From Arsenophonus sp031446125 (GTDB lineage Bacteria; Pseudomonadota; Gammaproteobacteria; Enterobacterales; Enterobacteriaceae): a DNA stretch of 64,000 bases. Where the stretch lies: assembly GCA_031446125.1 (NCBI GenBank), contig CP132909.1, positions 682,001 through 746,000 on the forward strand, read 5' to 3'. Shown here in pieces: positions 9,073 through 20,124 of this stretch. Under the pieces are notes generated by a model that was not told the DNA's origin, searched no databases, and worked only from the letters and a program-made list of their open reading frames with translations. The translations under genes were made by a program, and so were the position numbers. The first letter of the stretch is position 1; every line of letters starts with the position of its first letter.

Positions 9073-10917
9073 TTAAATGGATAACTTTTTAAGTCGTTTA
9101 CCACCATATAATAAATTTACAAAAGCACGAGTAAATATAATGGAAGTAAACATGGATGTTACAATACCAATAATTGTCGTGATAGCAAAACCTTTAATAA
9201 AACCAGAACCTACTACATACAAAATTATTGATGTAATACCAGTAGTTACATTTGCATCTAAAATGCTAGAAAATGAACCTTTATAACCTTCATTTATGGC
9301 TTGTTGTACAGATCGACCATTTCTTAATTCTTCTTTTATACGTTCATTTATTAAAACTGTGGCATCAACAGATATAGCAACAATCAAAACAATGCCAGCA
9401 ATTCCAGGCATATTTAAAGAAACTCCTGGTAATATAGACATAATGCCAACTATCAAAATCAAATTTGTTAACAAAGCAACACTTGCAATGACACCAAACT
9501 TACGGTAATAAATCACTAAAAATAACATAGAAATTAATAAACCTGATAATGATGCTTTGATACCTTCTTTGATATTTTGTAATCCTAATGCTGGTCCAAT
9601 TGTTATTTCTTGAACAATTTTAATAGGTGAAACTAATGCACCAGACCTTAATAATAACGATAATTGACGAGCTTCTGTTGGATTACTAATACCGGTAATA
9701 CGAAATTTATTACTAAAATAACTGGAAATTTTAGCAATATTAATAATTTTTTCATCTTTTACTAAAATAGTATCACCATTAGCATTTTTTTTTCCAGTGT
9801 CCTTATACTCTACTAATAAAGTTGCAATAAGTTTATTTTGATGATTACGTGTAAAATTGGACATAATAGAACCACCTATGTGATCCAAACTAATACTAAC
9901 TTGTACATTACCCATATCATCAAAATCATATTTTGCATTGGTAATATGATCACCAGTTAAAATTATTTTTTTGTACAGTAAAACAGACTGACCGTCACGA
10001 GTATATTTTATTTCTGAATCATCAGGAGGAATATAAAAATTACGCATAAAAGAATAGTCAATATCTGTATTGACTAACCTAAATTCCAGCATAGCCGTTG
10101 CACTTAAAATTTCCTTAGCTCTTGCAGTATCTTGAATACCTGGCAATTCAACAATAATACAATCACCTTGGCGTTGTATCAACGGTTCCATAATTCCTAA
10201 TTGATTAATACGATTACGGATAATATTAAGATTTTGAGACAATGCATAGTCTCGAGCTTTTTGCACCCGTTCATTTTTCAGTAATATAATTAATCTACTA
10301 TTTTTAATTTCAAAATAAAAATCATTATAAAGATTCTTTAAATGATTTCTAGATTTTAAACATTCATGATTATCATGAAAACGCACTTCAATACCGTAAT
10401 TATTAATTTTACGTATACTTAAATATGATAATTTTTGTTTGCGCAAATCATTACTAATACTATCAATCGTATATTCTTGCAATTGATTTAAAATTTTATT
10501 TATATCTACCGATATTAAAAAATGCACACCACCACGTAAATCTAATCCTAATTTCATAGGTTCAGCACCTAAAAATTTTAACCAATTAGGTGTTAGAGGT
10601 GCTAAATTTAGCGCAATAACATAGTTTTCTTCTAAAATAGAAAGCAAAATATCTCTTGCATTAAGTTGTGAAGTTACATTATCAAAACAAATAAGAATTT
10701 CATGATTTTGCAACTTTAATGATTTAATATCTATTTTTTCTTTTTTCAAAATATTAACAATTTGGTTTAAAATTTCTTTATTTGCAAAATTTCCTCTTAC
10801 TCCAACAATTTGAATAGCCGGATCTTCTCCATAAAAATTGGGTAATGCATAGATTATACTAATAATCAAAATACTTAATATAAAAAAATTTTTCCATAAA
10901 GGATAACGATTTAACAA
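9073..10917 (-). CDS. secD: Protein translocase subunit SecD
   Basis: SecD is the larger partner of SecF, with a big periplasmic domain between helices 1 and 2. The 614 residues match E. coli (615). LGLDLRGGVHFL near residues 124-135 is the SecD D1 signature. The C-terminal membrane half includes GIVLIVAISVDATVLINERIKEELRNG, of which the D-x-V-I-x-x-E/R core is shared with RND-type transporters. It sits between yajC and secF in the E. coli order and is probably co-transcribed with both. Confidence 0.97.
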   Translation of the reverse strand: MLNRYPLWKNFFILSILIISIIYALPNFYGEDPAIQIVGVRGNFANKEILNQIVNILKKEKIDIKSLKLQNHEILICFDNVTSQLNARDILLSILEENYVIALNLAPLTPNWLKFLGAEPMKLGLDLRGGVHFLISVDINKILNQLQEYTIDSISNDLRKQKLSYLSIRKINNYGIEVRFHDNHECLKSRNHLKNLYNDFYFEIKNSRLIILLKNERVQKARDYALSQNLNIIRNRINQLGIMEPLIQRQGDCIIVELPGIQDTARAKEILSATAMLEFRLVNTDIDYSFMRNFYIPPDDSEIKYTRDGQSVLLYKKIILTGDHITNAKYDFDDMGNVQVSISLDHIGGSIMSNFTRNHQNKLIATLLVEYKDTGKKNANGDTILVKDEKIINIAKISSYFSNKFRITGISNPTEARQLSLLLRSGALVSPIKIVQEITIGPALGLQNIKEGIKASLSGLLISMLFLVIYYRKFGVIASVALLTNLILIVGIMSILPGVSLNMPGIAGIVLIVAISVDATVLINERIKEELRNGRSVQQAINEGYKGSFSSILDANVTTGITSIILYVVGSGFIKGFAITTIIGIVTSMFTSIIFTRAFVNLLYGGKRLKKLSI

Positions 10918-10945
10918 GATGATTCTCTTTTATAACATTTTCAAA

Positions 10946-11281
10946 TTAAATAAATTTCATTGTACCTTTTGGTAATACTGCTGTTACAAAATCTCGTCTA
11001 ATGGTCACTTCATTAGTGTCACTCAATGCAAGAATAATATAACCTGTTTCAGATATTTTTATGACACGCCCAACAATTCCACCTGTTGTTAATATTTCAT
11101 CACCTTTAGAAATAGAATCTATTAATCTTTTATGTTCTTTAGCACGCTTTTGTTGTGGCCGTAAAATCATAAAATAAAAAATTAATCCGAAAATAACTAA
11201 CATAATAATTAAAGAATAAGTGTTTTCTTGAGATCTAACATCTACCAGAGCTACTGCTTCAGAAATAAAAAAATTCATCAA
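10946..11281 (-). CDS. yajC: Sec translocon accessory protein YajC
   Basis: A small inner-membrane protein of 111 residues (110 in E. coli). One membrane helix (about residues 23-43) ends in FYFMILRPQQKR, the YajC hallmark. A cytosolic domain follows, with GDEILTTGGIVGRV. It associates with SecDF and YidC. It is 28 bp upstream of secD. In E. coli tgt and queA precede it; here the upstream side is a 3-kb desert. Confidence 0.95.
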   Translation of the reverse strand: MMNFFISEAVALVDVRSQENTYSLIIMLVIFGLIFYFMILRPQQKRAKEHKRLIDSISKGDEILTTGGIVGRVIKISETGYIILALSDTNEVTIRRDFVTAVLPKGTMKFI

Positions 11282-14200
11282 ATGTTTTCCTTATTATTAC
11301 AAAGATTAATAACCTTCAAATCAATTAAAATTAATAAAGTTGATATATTATAAATAAAAAAAAAATAATTTTTACAGAACTAATTCATCATTATAAAATT
11401 ATATAATATATTATTCTAGATCTTTAATATATTGTTTAGATTTTTTTAAAATTTTAAGAACTTTGATAACAATTAAAGATATAAAAAGTATTAGATATAA
11501 CAAGAAAAATTTTCTATACCTAATAAAAATATAAATATAGTTATTATTTAATAAAAATATATCTACTTAAAATATTTATACAAAAATTTTTGTTTAAATA
11601 AAATAAAACAAATTAAAATAATTTTTTAAATAATATCAATATTATATTTTAATAATTTATAATTTCTAAAATTTTCTTGTTTCTATAATTTCAATAAAAC
11701 AATTCTACATTTTTTTAATATATAAAAATAAAAAACTGCGTCAAAAATTTTCTTTACTGTTGATAAAATACACGATTAGAAAATATAATTAATGTGTAAT
11801 CAAAAGATATTTTATATAAAAAATATCATAAAAAGTACTATATTAAAATAATATAGTAAGAAAATTTTGATTAAATATACAAAAACATGAAATGTTTTAA
11901 AAAATGTTTTATTTTTTCCTTTAATATCCAAAAAATTAATTATTAATTTTGTTAATTTTTTTTATACAAAAAAAACAAAAATAATATTAAAAGTTAAAAA
12001 ATATCATTTTAATAAATTACTTTATTTGTATTAAAAAATAAAAAAATTATTACTATATCATTTTATAATGCTTTTTTAAACACAATATAATTTTTTTATT
12101 TAACACTTTTTATTTTAATATTAATTTTTTTTATATTATATTTTTAAATTAGCGTATAATTCAAAAAAAGAGTTTTTTATTTTTTTTAAAAAAATATTTA
12201 TTAATATTTTAATATATTATTTTAATTTATATAAATCAATAAAAACTTATTAGTCAGTTATATATAATTAAAATAATAAATAATAATCAATTAATGTATT
12301 TATAAAACATTTAAAAAAAATATAGATTAAAAATAAATAAAAAATTATGAAAATAGAATTTTATAATATTATTGACAATAAATAACCGGAAATTTAAAAT
12401 TTTTTTATACAAAATCTCGTAAATCATAAATTATTTAATAATTTTATAAAAAACAAAAATTTTATACTACAGATATAAAAAATAAAAAATATAAATATTC
12501 CTATCAAAATATATTTAAATAAAAATTCATTAAAAATATAAAATATTAAACTTTATGATATATACTTTGAATAGAAAAAATAACACACAAAATATTCTTA
12601 TGATATTTTTCTTTACATAAACATAAATATAATCGTTAATATTTTTTTCTGATTATATAAAACAAAAACATCACAAAAAGAATTAAAAGAAATAACTACC
12701 ATAAATTATTACTAAAAAAACATTTTTGATGTAATAAAAAATAAATCTTTTAAAGATTGAATAAATTTTAATACAATTAAAAAACTAAATATTAAACTCA
12801 TTAAAATTTAAATTAACATCATATTAAAAAAAACAACAAATAAGAAAAAATAAACAAGAAGAAAAAAGTTAACTTTCATAAGAATACAAAAATAAATTTT
12901 TTTTAATATCAAAAAAATACAGTAATTATAAAAAATATATCATATAATCATAATAAATACTTTTATTTATTAATACTTGTATTAAATATACAATATACTA
13001 CTATTTTTACAAGGTTAAAATAATATAAAAAAATTAAAAGAATAATATTAACAAATAATTTTAGTGCAGATCAGATTAACATGTTAAAAAAGAATTCTCC
13101 AACAAGTAAAAAATATTTTTTATATAAAAATATTAAAAAAAAATTGCACATATTTTGATTATATTAAAATAATTATTGATAAAAAAATCAGTAAATATCT
13201 TTCTATAAAATTCTTATAAAAAATAAATATTACTTACTAAAAACTAAAATAGCCAATAAAATTATTTTTTGCAGAAATAAAATTTAATTTTAAAATATTT
13301 ATAAAATTGTTGTAGATCAAATAAAATACTAACAATGAAAACAATAAGAAATACGTTATAATATAAATAAGTGATACAATTCAAGAAATATCTACTTTTA
13401 TAAACACTAAAAATCCAAATTTATAAAAAACTTTTATAGTTTTATATAAAAATAAAAATATATTGATGAATATAAAGGTAAACAAAAAACTAACATTTTT
13501 ATTGATTAATACGCTAAACTGTTCAATTTTAGTACTTTTTTTAGATTATAACGTTGCAAAAAAAACTTTTTTGGTCTAATAAATTTTATCATAAAATATT
13601 TATACTTCTTGATCAACTTGTAATCCAAGCACCAATAAAAAATAATATTTTTTCAAAAAAATATATAGAAAAATAACAAAATCTAAAAACAAAATAGCTT
13701 GAAAATTTTAATAAAATATCATATTTTTAAAATAAAAATATAATTTATAAAAATTTAAATTTATAAAAATTTAATTAACAAAAACTTTTATATTTATTTA
13801 AATAAAATAAAAAAATATATAAAAAAATATAATATATATGTGTACAAAAAGTTAACAGTTTACTTTAAAAAAAGTAAAAAATGTACTAAAAGTAAAACAT
13901 AGACTAATATTATAAAACTCTTTTAAGTAAAAAATATAAACAAAACATAAAAAAAATATAATTTATATTTTGTTTTGTCTTAATAAGAATCAATTTAATC
14001 ATAATTCTGGCATTTCAATATAACAGAAAAAGAATATTTGTTATTCAAAATAGAAAATCTATTTTGAATCCGCTAAAAAAAAATTTTGTATTTTAATTTT
14101 ATTTGTAAATATATTATCGATAAAATAATTTTTATATATTAATTTTTTAATAAATTAGTTGTTCATGCAATAATTTATTATTTTGTATATCAAAATAATT

Positions 14201-14357
14201 TTGTATATCAAAATAAATTAATACAAATAAATTAAAAAATCTGTAACAAAAATTATTTAACGTTATAATAAAAATATTCATAAAAAATATTTTTTTTATA
14301 TTTAATTATATTAGAATAGAAATATTATTTTTAATAAATTCTATTTTTGGAAAAAAA
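11282..14357. other. 3-kb gene desert between yajC and tpiA
   Basis: Extremely A+T-rich sequence with no supportable gene on either strand, no tRNA-like cloverleaf and no protein similarity I recognise. tgt and queA, which lie upstream of yajC in E. coli, are not detectable. Slightly more complex sequence lies around 13460-13640, where a 37-codon open frame (13466-13579) occurs, but nothing supports it. A perfect 18-bp tandem duplication is at 14180-14215. The tpiA promoter must be in the last 100 bp or so. Confidence 0.6.
14180..14215. repeat. Tandem duplication, 18-bp unit x 2
   Basis: The unit ATTTTGTATATCAAAATA occurs twice head to tail with no mismatch. It lies in non-coding DNA 140 bp before tpiA and most likely arose by replication slippage. 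Confidence 0.9.
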
Positions 14358-15131
14358 ATGAAATATCCATTAATTATAGGAAATTGGAAACTAAATGGTA
14401 ATACCAAAATGGTAAAAAAATTTATGCAAAAAACATGTAATATGTTAAAAAACGTTACTTTTTGTAACATAGTAATTGCACCACCACTGCTATATTTAAT
14501 GGAAGCAAAAAAAAAATTAATCGGTAGCAACATAGAACTTTGTGCGCAAAATGTTGACATACACCTTTCTGGATCTTTTACAGGTGAAATATCTGCAAAA
14601 ATGCTAAAAGATATTGGAATAAAATATATTATTATTGGACATTCAGAACGCAGAATATATCATAAAGAAAATAACTCTTACATTGCAAAAAAATTTTCTA
14701 TTATAAAATCACAAGGATTAATACCAGTACTGTGTATTGGTGAAAATCAAGAAGAATACAATTCTGGAAAAACAAAAGAAGTATGTAAAAATCAAATTGA
14801 TCAGATTTTAAATATTTTAGGTGTTAATGCTTTTAAAAACAGCGTTATTGCTTATGAACCAATTTGGGCAATTGGTACAGGAAAACCGGCAACTCCAGAA
14901 CATGCTCAAAAAGTACACAAATTTATTCGTGAACATATTAGCAAAAAAAATATTAATATTGCAAAAAAAATTATTATTCAATATGGAGGATCAGTAAATG
15001 AAAATAATGCCAGAGATTTTTTTAGACAATCTGATATTGATGGTGCATTAATTGGAAATTCATCACTAAAATCTGATATCTTTTCTTCCATTGTCAAAAC
15101 TGCTGTATCAACAAAGTTCGAAGAACTTTAA
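14358..15131 (+). CDS. tpiA: Triosephosphate isomerase
   Basis: TpiA interconverts dihydroxyacetone phosphate and glyceraldehyde 3-phosphate. The TIM-barrel signatures are present: GNWKLNG with the substrate lysine at the N-terminus, IIGHSERR with the catalytic histidine near residue 95, AYEPIWAIGTGKPAT with the catalytic glutamate near 167, and the phosphate loops YGGSVNENNA and DGALIGNSSL. The 257 residues match E. coli (255). The gene stands alone between two large non-coding gaps. ATG 14358 follows a weak GGAAAA sequence. Confidence 0.97.
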   Translation: MKYPLIIGNWKLNGNTKMVKKFMQKTCNMLKNVTFCNIVIAPPLLYLMEAKKKLIGSNIELCAQNVDIHLSGSFTGEISAKMLKDIGIKYIIIGHSERRIYHKENNSYIAKKFSIIKSQGLIPVLCIGENQEEYNSGKTKEVCKNQIDQILNILGVNAFKNSVIAYEPIWAIGTGKPATPEHAQKVHKFIREHISKKNINIAKKIIIQYGGSVNENNARDFFRQSDIDGALIGNSSLKSDIFSSIVKTAVSTKFEEL

Positions 15132-16017
15132 AAAAATACATAAATAATCAAAAAAAAATTTAAAAATAAAATATATTTTATTTAAAGTTTAATCATTTCA
15201 TAAAAATATTTCTTTAAAATATAAAAATATAAAATAATTTTTATTTATTTTATAAAAAATATATTTCAGAAAAATCTATTATGCAAATAATAAAATATTC
15301 ATTTTAACAAATACTTTTCTATAAATATCTTATCAACTAATAAATATAATTTTATATAAAATATAGTTTGAAAATTATGAATATTAAATACACAACAAAA
15401 ATCGATCATTATTAACGTTCAAAAATATCAATAATTAATTTTTAAATTAATAAATTAATCATATCAAAACAAAAAAAATATAAAATAATTTAATACAAAT
15501 AAAATTTAGTAAATAAAAAATATCAAAAACATAGACTCATTTTTTGTCTATTTACATTATTAATAATAAAACATAATGACACTCTTTTGAAATCTTAACA
15601 ATAATAAAAGAAAAAACATTTTTTATGCAATTATATTAACAATATTAAAATTAATCTTTTAATGCTTTTAATTGAAATACATTTATATTTTTTATTTATG
15701 ACAATATATTTGAATTTTTTAAAATTATAATTTAATAAAATTTATTTAAAATGATTAACCATATATTAGATAAAAAAATACATTATTCAACTATTTAAAA
15801 TATTTATTTTATTAAATAAAAAATAAAGTGCATTTTTTAGAAATGCAAACTCATAAATATCTTAAATAAAAAATAAACATAATATTAATTATTAGTAAAA
15901 ATTCAGTTATCCATAAATAAATTTATAAAATCATATTTACAAAATTCTTTTTTATTATTTATAAAATAGAATCATAATTTTTATAAAAATTATATATATT
16001 TTTCTAAATTTTATTAT
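15132..16017. other. Non-coding spacer between tpiA and lysS
   Basis: About 890 bp of AT-rich DNA between the convergent genes tpiA and lysS. No reading frame, RNA gene or clear terminator hairpin is visible. Confidence 0.55.
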
Positions 16018-17532
16018 TTACTTAACATTACGTAACGTTGGAAATAAAATAACATCACGGATGGTATGACTGTTTGTCAATAACATTATCATGCGATCAA
16101 TACCAATACCTAACCCGGCTGTCGGCGGCAATCCATGTTCTAAAGCTAAAATGTAATCCTCATCATAAAAAATACCATCCCGATTATCTCCGTTATTTTT
16201 TTGATTCATTTGCTCAATAAATCGTTCAGATTGTTCTTCTGGATCATTGAGTTCAGAAAAACCATTACAAATTTCATGTCCAGCAATAAATAATTCAAAT
16301 CGATCGGCAACAAATAAATTCTTATCACTGTGACGAGCTAATGGGGATACTTCTGTAGGATATTCAGTAATAAATGTTGGTTGTATTAAATTCTTTTCAA
16401 CTTTTTTAGTAAAAATCTCAGATTGTAAACGTCCTAATCCCCAATTTTTTTGTACTTGAATATTAAATAATTTCATGATCATTCTTACTTTATCAAAATT
16501 ATCTAAATCAGTAATATTTATTTCAGTGCAATGTTTACTTATTGCTTCTTTCATAGTCATTTGCAAAAATGGTTGCCCAAAATTTAACAAATAATCACCA
16601 TATTCTATTTGTGTAGTTTTTAAAACTTTTTCTGTAACAGTGCGAAATAATTCTTCAATTAACACCATAAGATCTTTATAATCAGCATAAGCCATATAAA
16701 ATTCCATCATAGTAAATTCAGGATTATGCCAAGATGAAATACCTTCATTACGAAAATTACGATTAATTTCAAAAATTCGCTCAAACCCACCAACAACTAA
16801 ACGTTTTAAATAAAGTTCTGGAGATACACGTAAATACATATCAATATTTAATGCATTGTGATGTGTAACAAATGGACGAGCAGAAGCACCACCAGGTATT
16901 GCTTGCATCATAGGTGTTTCAACTTCTATAAAATTTTTACTAAGCATAAAATTTCTTAAAATAGAAAGAACTTTTGAACGAATCACAAAAATTTTTCGTG
17001 ATTGATTATTTACAATTAAATCTAAATAGCGTTGACGATAACGTATTTCTTGATCTGTAAGTCCATAAAATTTATCTGGCAATGCACGTAATGCTTTTGT
17101 TAACAAATAAATTTTATTACCACGTATTGTTAATTCACCTGTTTTTGTTTTAAATAATTTTCCTGTAACACCTATAATATCTCCCAAATCTAATGTTTTA
17201 ATTTTTTTTTGATAAATATCTTCACTCAAATCATTAGAAGAAATGTAAATTTGAATATAACCTCCCATATCTTGTAAAGTAATAAAAGAGGCTCTCCCCA
17301 TAATCCTTCTTGTAATAATCCTTCCTGCAACAGAAAATTCAAGATTTGAATTCATAAGAATATTAGAATCTTGATCATTGTATTTTTTATATAAATCACT
17401 GGATAAATATTTACGACGAAAATTATTAGGAAAAGCAATATTATCATCACGCATTTTTATTAACTTATCGCGACGAGTTTTCAATGCATTATTTAAATCA
17501 ATAAATTCTTTCTGATCTTTTTTTTGAAACAT
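16018..17532 (-). CDS. lysS: Lysyl-tRNA synthetase, class II
   Basis: LysS charges tRNA-Lys. An N-terminal OB-fold anticodon-binding domain (about residues 55-170, with GRIITRRIMGRASF) precedes the class II catalytic core. Motif 1 is around RNFMLSKNFIEVETPMM, motif 2 is FRNEGISSWHNPEFTMME, and motif 3 is GLGIGIDRMIMLL. The 504 residues match E. coli (505). It starts nine bases after the prfB stop, repeating the E. coli prfB-lysS pair, and is probably translated from the same message. Confidence 0.98.
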   Translation of the reverse strand: MFQKKDQKEFIDLNNALKTRRDKLIKMRDDNIAFPNNFRRKYLSSDLYKKYNDQDSNILMNSNLEFSVAGRIITRRIMGRASFITLQDMGGYIQIYISSNDLSEDIYQKKIKTLDLGDIIGVTGKLFKTKTGELTIRGNKIYLLTKALRALPDKFYGLTDQEIRYRQRYLDLIVNNQSRKIFVIRSKVLSILRNFMLSKNFIEVETPMMQAIPGGASARPFVTHHNALNIDMYLRVSPELYLKRLVVGGFERIFEINRNFRNEGISSWHNPEFTMMEFYMAYADYKDLMVLIEELFRTVTEKVLKTTQIEYGDYLLNFGQPFLQMTMKEAISKHCTEINITDLDNFDKVRMIMKLFNIQVQKNWGLGRLQSEIFTKKVEKNLIQPTFITEYPTEVSPLARHSDKNLFVADRFELFIAGHEICNGFSELNDPEEQSERFIEQMNQKNNGDNRDGIFYDEDYILALEHGLPPTAGLGIGIDRMIMLLTNSHTIRDVILFPTLRNVK

Positions 17533-17541
17533 TATTTTCCT

Positions 17542-18640
17542 CTATAATCCTGCTTTTAAACTTGCTTCAATAAATTTATCTAGATCCCCATCTAAAACAG
17601 CTTGGGTATTACGATTCTCAACACCTGTGCGTAAATCTTTAATACGAGGATTATCTAAAACATAAGAACGAATTTGATTACTCCAACTAATATCAGCTTT
17701 ATTTTTTTCTAAAGCTTTTTTATCAGCATTTTTCTTTTGAATTTTTAATTCCCACAATTTAGCTTTCAATCTTCTCAATGCTTGCTCTTTATTTTTATGT
17801 TGTGACCGATCGTTTTGACATTGGGTAATAATCCCAGTAGGAATGTGAGTAATCCTTACTGCTGATTCTGTTTTATTTACATGTTGACCACCGGCTCCTG
17901 ATGCTTTATAAACATCAATACGCAAATCTACTGAATTAATTTCAACATCAATAGAATCATCTATTTCAGGATAAACAAAAATAGAACTAAAAGAAGTATG
18001 ACGACGTCCGTTTGAATCAAAAGGACTTTTACGTACTAAACGATGAACGCCTGTTTCAGTACGCAACCACCCGTAAGCATATTCACCAATAATTTTTATT
18101 GTTGCAGATTTCACACCTGAAATATCACTATTTGAGATTTCAATTATTTCTATTTTAAATTTTTTTGAATCAGCCCAACGCAAATACATTCTCATTAACA
18201 TATTAGTCCAATCTTGCGCTTCAATACCACCTGAGCCAGACTGTAAATCAAGATAACAATTATTAGAATAAGATGCTTTTGAAAAAATATTATGAAATTC
18301 TAAGTTTTTAATTTGCTTTTGAAGATTATCTAATTCAACAATCAAATATTTAAATATTGCTAAATCATTAGATTCTATCGCTACTTCAAAAAATTCTGAT
18401 ATCTCTGATAAATTATCAATCAAAAAATTAATTTTTTTTACTATTATTTCAATAGAAGAATATTCTTGACTTAAAAATTTAACTTGCTTAAAATTTTTCC
18501 ATATTTTTTGTTTTTTAAGTTCTGTTTTTATTGCTTCTAAACGACATTTTTTGTGATCGTAATCAAAGAAACCTCCTTAAAGTATTGATTTGTTTAGATG
18601 CATGTTGTATTTTATTTTTTATTACATGACTTTCGAACAT
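17542..18640 (-). CDS. prfB: Peptide chain release factor 2, with programmed +1 frameshift
   Basis: RF2 terminates translation at UGA and UAA. The gene starts at ATG 18640 and reads 25 codons ending RRFL, followed by in-frame UGA at 18565-18563. Translation must slip +1 at CTT (18568-18566) to continue with DYDHKK to the stop at 17542. An AGGAGG Shine-Dalgarno-like sequence (18577-18572) lies three bases before the CTT, as in E. coli. The joined protein has 365 residues, exactly the E. coli length. It contains GSGGIEAQDW, the GGQHVNKTESAVRI motif with the catalytic GGQ, and the SPF tripeptide that reads the stop codon. RF2 level probably autoregulates the shift. Confidence 0.96.
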
Positions 18641-19290
18641 ATTTTTTTATCTTATTAAATAACTATTATCAAAATTTATAAAACATATATTTTTTCTTAT
18701 TTAATCTAATACTATAAATATAATACTAGAAATTAAAAAAAAATAAATAACAGATCTATTTGGAGAACAATAATTAAAAAAATTCCATATAAATATTATA
18801 TCTTTAATTTTAATACTACAATATCAATATTAGATATTATTAATATTATTTTAAAAACAAACAAAATCTATCTTTTATTTAATCAAAAAAATAATGAAAT
18901 TAAAAAATATAATTATTTTTTATTAAAAATATACAATTTATTTATCAAAATAAAATCTATTTTCAAAGATTTATTTAACAAAACATTTTAATTTTTTTTA
19001 TAATCAAAAAAAAACTATGACAAAATATTAATTTTTTATAATTTAAAAATCTTAAATTGAATTATAAATTACATTATATTTGATATATTTAAGAAATATA
19101 AAAAAAATATTAACTTTACATTTTACAGATATTCAAAATATTAATATCTTAATATATATAAAAATATTTTGATTTTGTATAATATAAAAATTATATAAAT
19201 TTTGACATATTGTTAATATCTATGATAAAAAATTATTATTTAAACTATTTTATATTTAATGAATTTTATGAAAAATAATTTAAAAATTTA
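18641..19290. other. Non-coding spacer between aroE and prfB
   Basis: About 650 bp of AT-rich DNA. recJ, dsbC and xerD, which precede prfB in E. coli, are not detectable. One plus-strand frame is open for 72 codons (18774-18991) without any ATG, GTG or TTG; I regard it as chance. Confidence 0.5.
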
Positions 19291-20124
19291 TTATTTATCA
19301 GATGTTTCTATTTTTTTTATTTTGTTTAAAACAAATCTAATATCAGGTAATATTCCATACCATAATTTAACAGAAAAAGCCGCTTGACTAACTAACATAC
19401 CAATACCATCAGCGCATTTTAACACACCGTTTTCTTTAGCAAATTCTAAAAAAGATGTTTTTTTAAATGAATAAAACATATCATAACAAAAAGTTCTTTT
19501 ATTGAATATTTTATAAGAAATACCAGGGATATCTCCAGTAATACTAGAAGATGTCGCATTAATTACTAAATCATATTTTGGTGCATTAACAAATTCCATT
19601 TTTAATAAACTTATATCACCCATAGATAAAAATCTTTTAATAAATATTTCAGCTTTCCTAAACGTTCGATTTGTTAGTGTTATACGACACCCATAATTTA
19701 AAAGAACAGGTATAACACAAGAAGACGCACCACCAGCACCTACTAACAATATATGCATCCCTTTTTTGATAAAATTTAAACGTTTAAGATCAAAAAGTAA
19801 ACCAACTCCATCAGTATTATCACCCAATAATTTTTTATTATTTAATTTTTTGATAGTATTAATGGATCCAGATAAATAAGCTCGATTAGTAAGTTGATGA
19901 ACTTTTTTATATGCTAATTCTTTAAAAGGCAATGTAATATTTGCTCCTTTTCCTCCTGATCTAAAAAAAATATCTAACTCTTCTTCAAATTTTTTTATAG
20001 CGACTAATTCTCTTGTATAAGAATATGGAACACCAATTTGCTGAGAAAATAATTTATGAATCAATGGTGATTGACTATGAGATACTGGATTTCCGAATAT
20101 TGCAAATTTTTCTTTAAAATTAAT
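19291..20124 (-). CDS. aroE: Shikimate dehydrogenase without a canonical start codon
   Basis: AroE reduces 3-dehydroshikimate to shikimate with NADPH. The substrate-binding block FGNPVSHSQSP, the catalytic lysine in GGKGANITLPFKE, GDNTDGVGLL and the nucleotide loop GAGGASS are all present. The first standard start codon in frame is TTG 20064, inside the protein just after the SHSQSP block, so using it would delete essential residues. Upstream the frame stays open only to 20145 and contains no ATG, GTG or TTG. The best candidate is ATT at 20124, which overlaps the tsaC stop codon and gives 277 residues (272 in E. coli). ATA 20133 is an alternative, as is an in-frame TsaC-AroE fusion made by slippage on A6. 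The order tsaC-aroE is as in E. coli. Confidence 0.8.
   Translation of the reverse strand: MNFKEKFAIFGNPVSHSQSPLIHKLFSQQIGVPYSYTRELVAIKKFEEELDIFFRSGGKGANITLPFKELAYKKVHQLTNRAYLSGSINTIKKLNNKKLLGDNTDGVGLLFDLKRLNFIKKGMHILLVGAGGASSCVIPVLLNYGCRITLTNRTFRKAEIFIKRFLSMGDISLLKMEFVNAPKYDLVINATSSSITGDIPGISYKIFNKRTFCYDMFYSFKKTSFLEFAKENGVLKCADGIGMLVSQAAFSVKLWYGILPDIRFVLNKIKKIETSDK

Noticed and set aside
8085..9107. Long secF start at 9107 overlapping secD by 35 bp
   Set aside because: The added N-terminal residues have no counterpart in E. coli SecF, whereas GTG 9050 has a good ribosome-binding sequence and gives the normal length.
13466..13579. A 37-codon open frame with ATG in the large desert
   Set aside because: Short, no recognisable ribosome-binding site and no family similarity I know. 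Kept only as a note.
18774..18991. A 72-codon plus-strand open frame in the aroE-prfB spacer
   Set aside because: It has no ATG, GTG or TTG and only low-complexity I, K, N, F, L content. With about 88% A+T a run of this length is expected roughly once by chance across the non-coding DNA here (my rough estimate).
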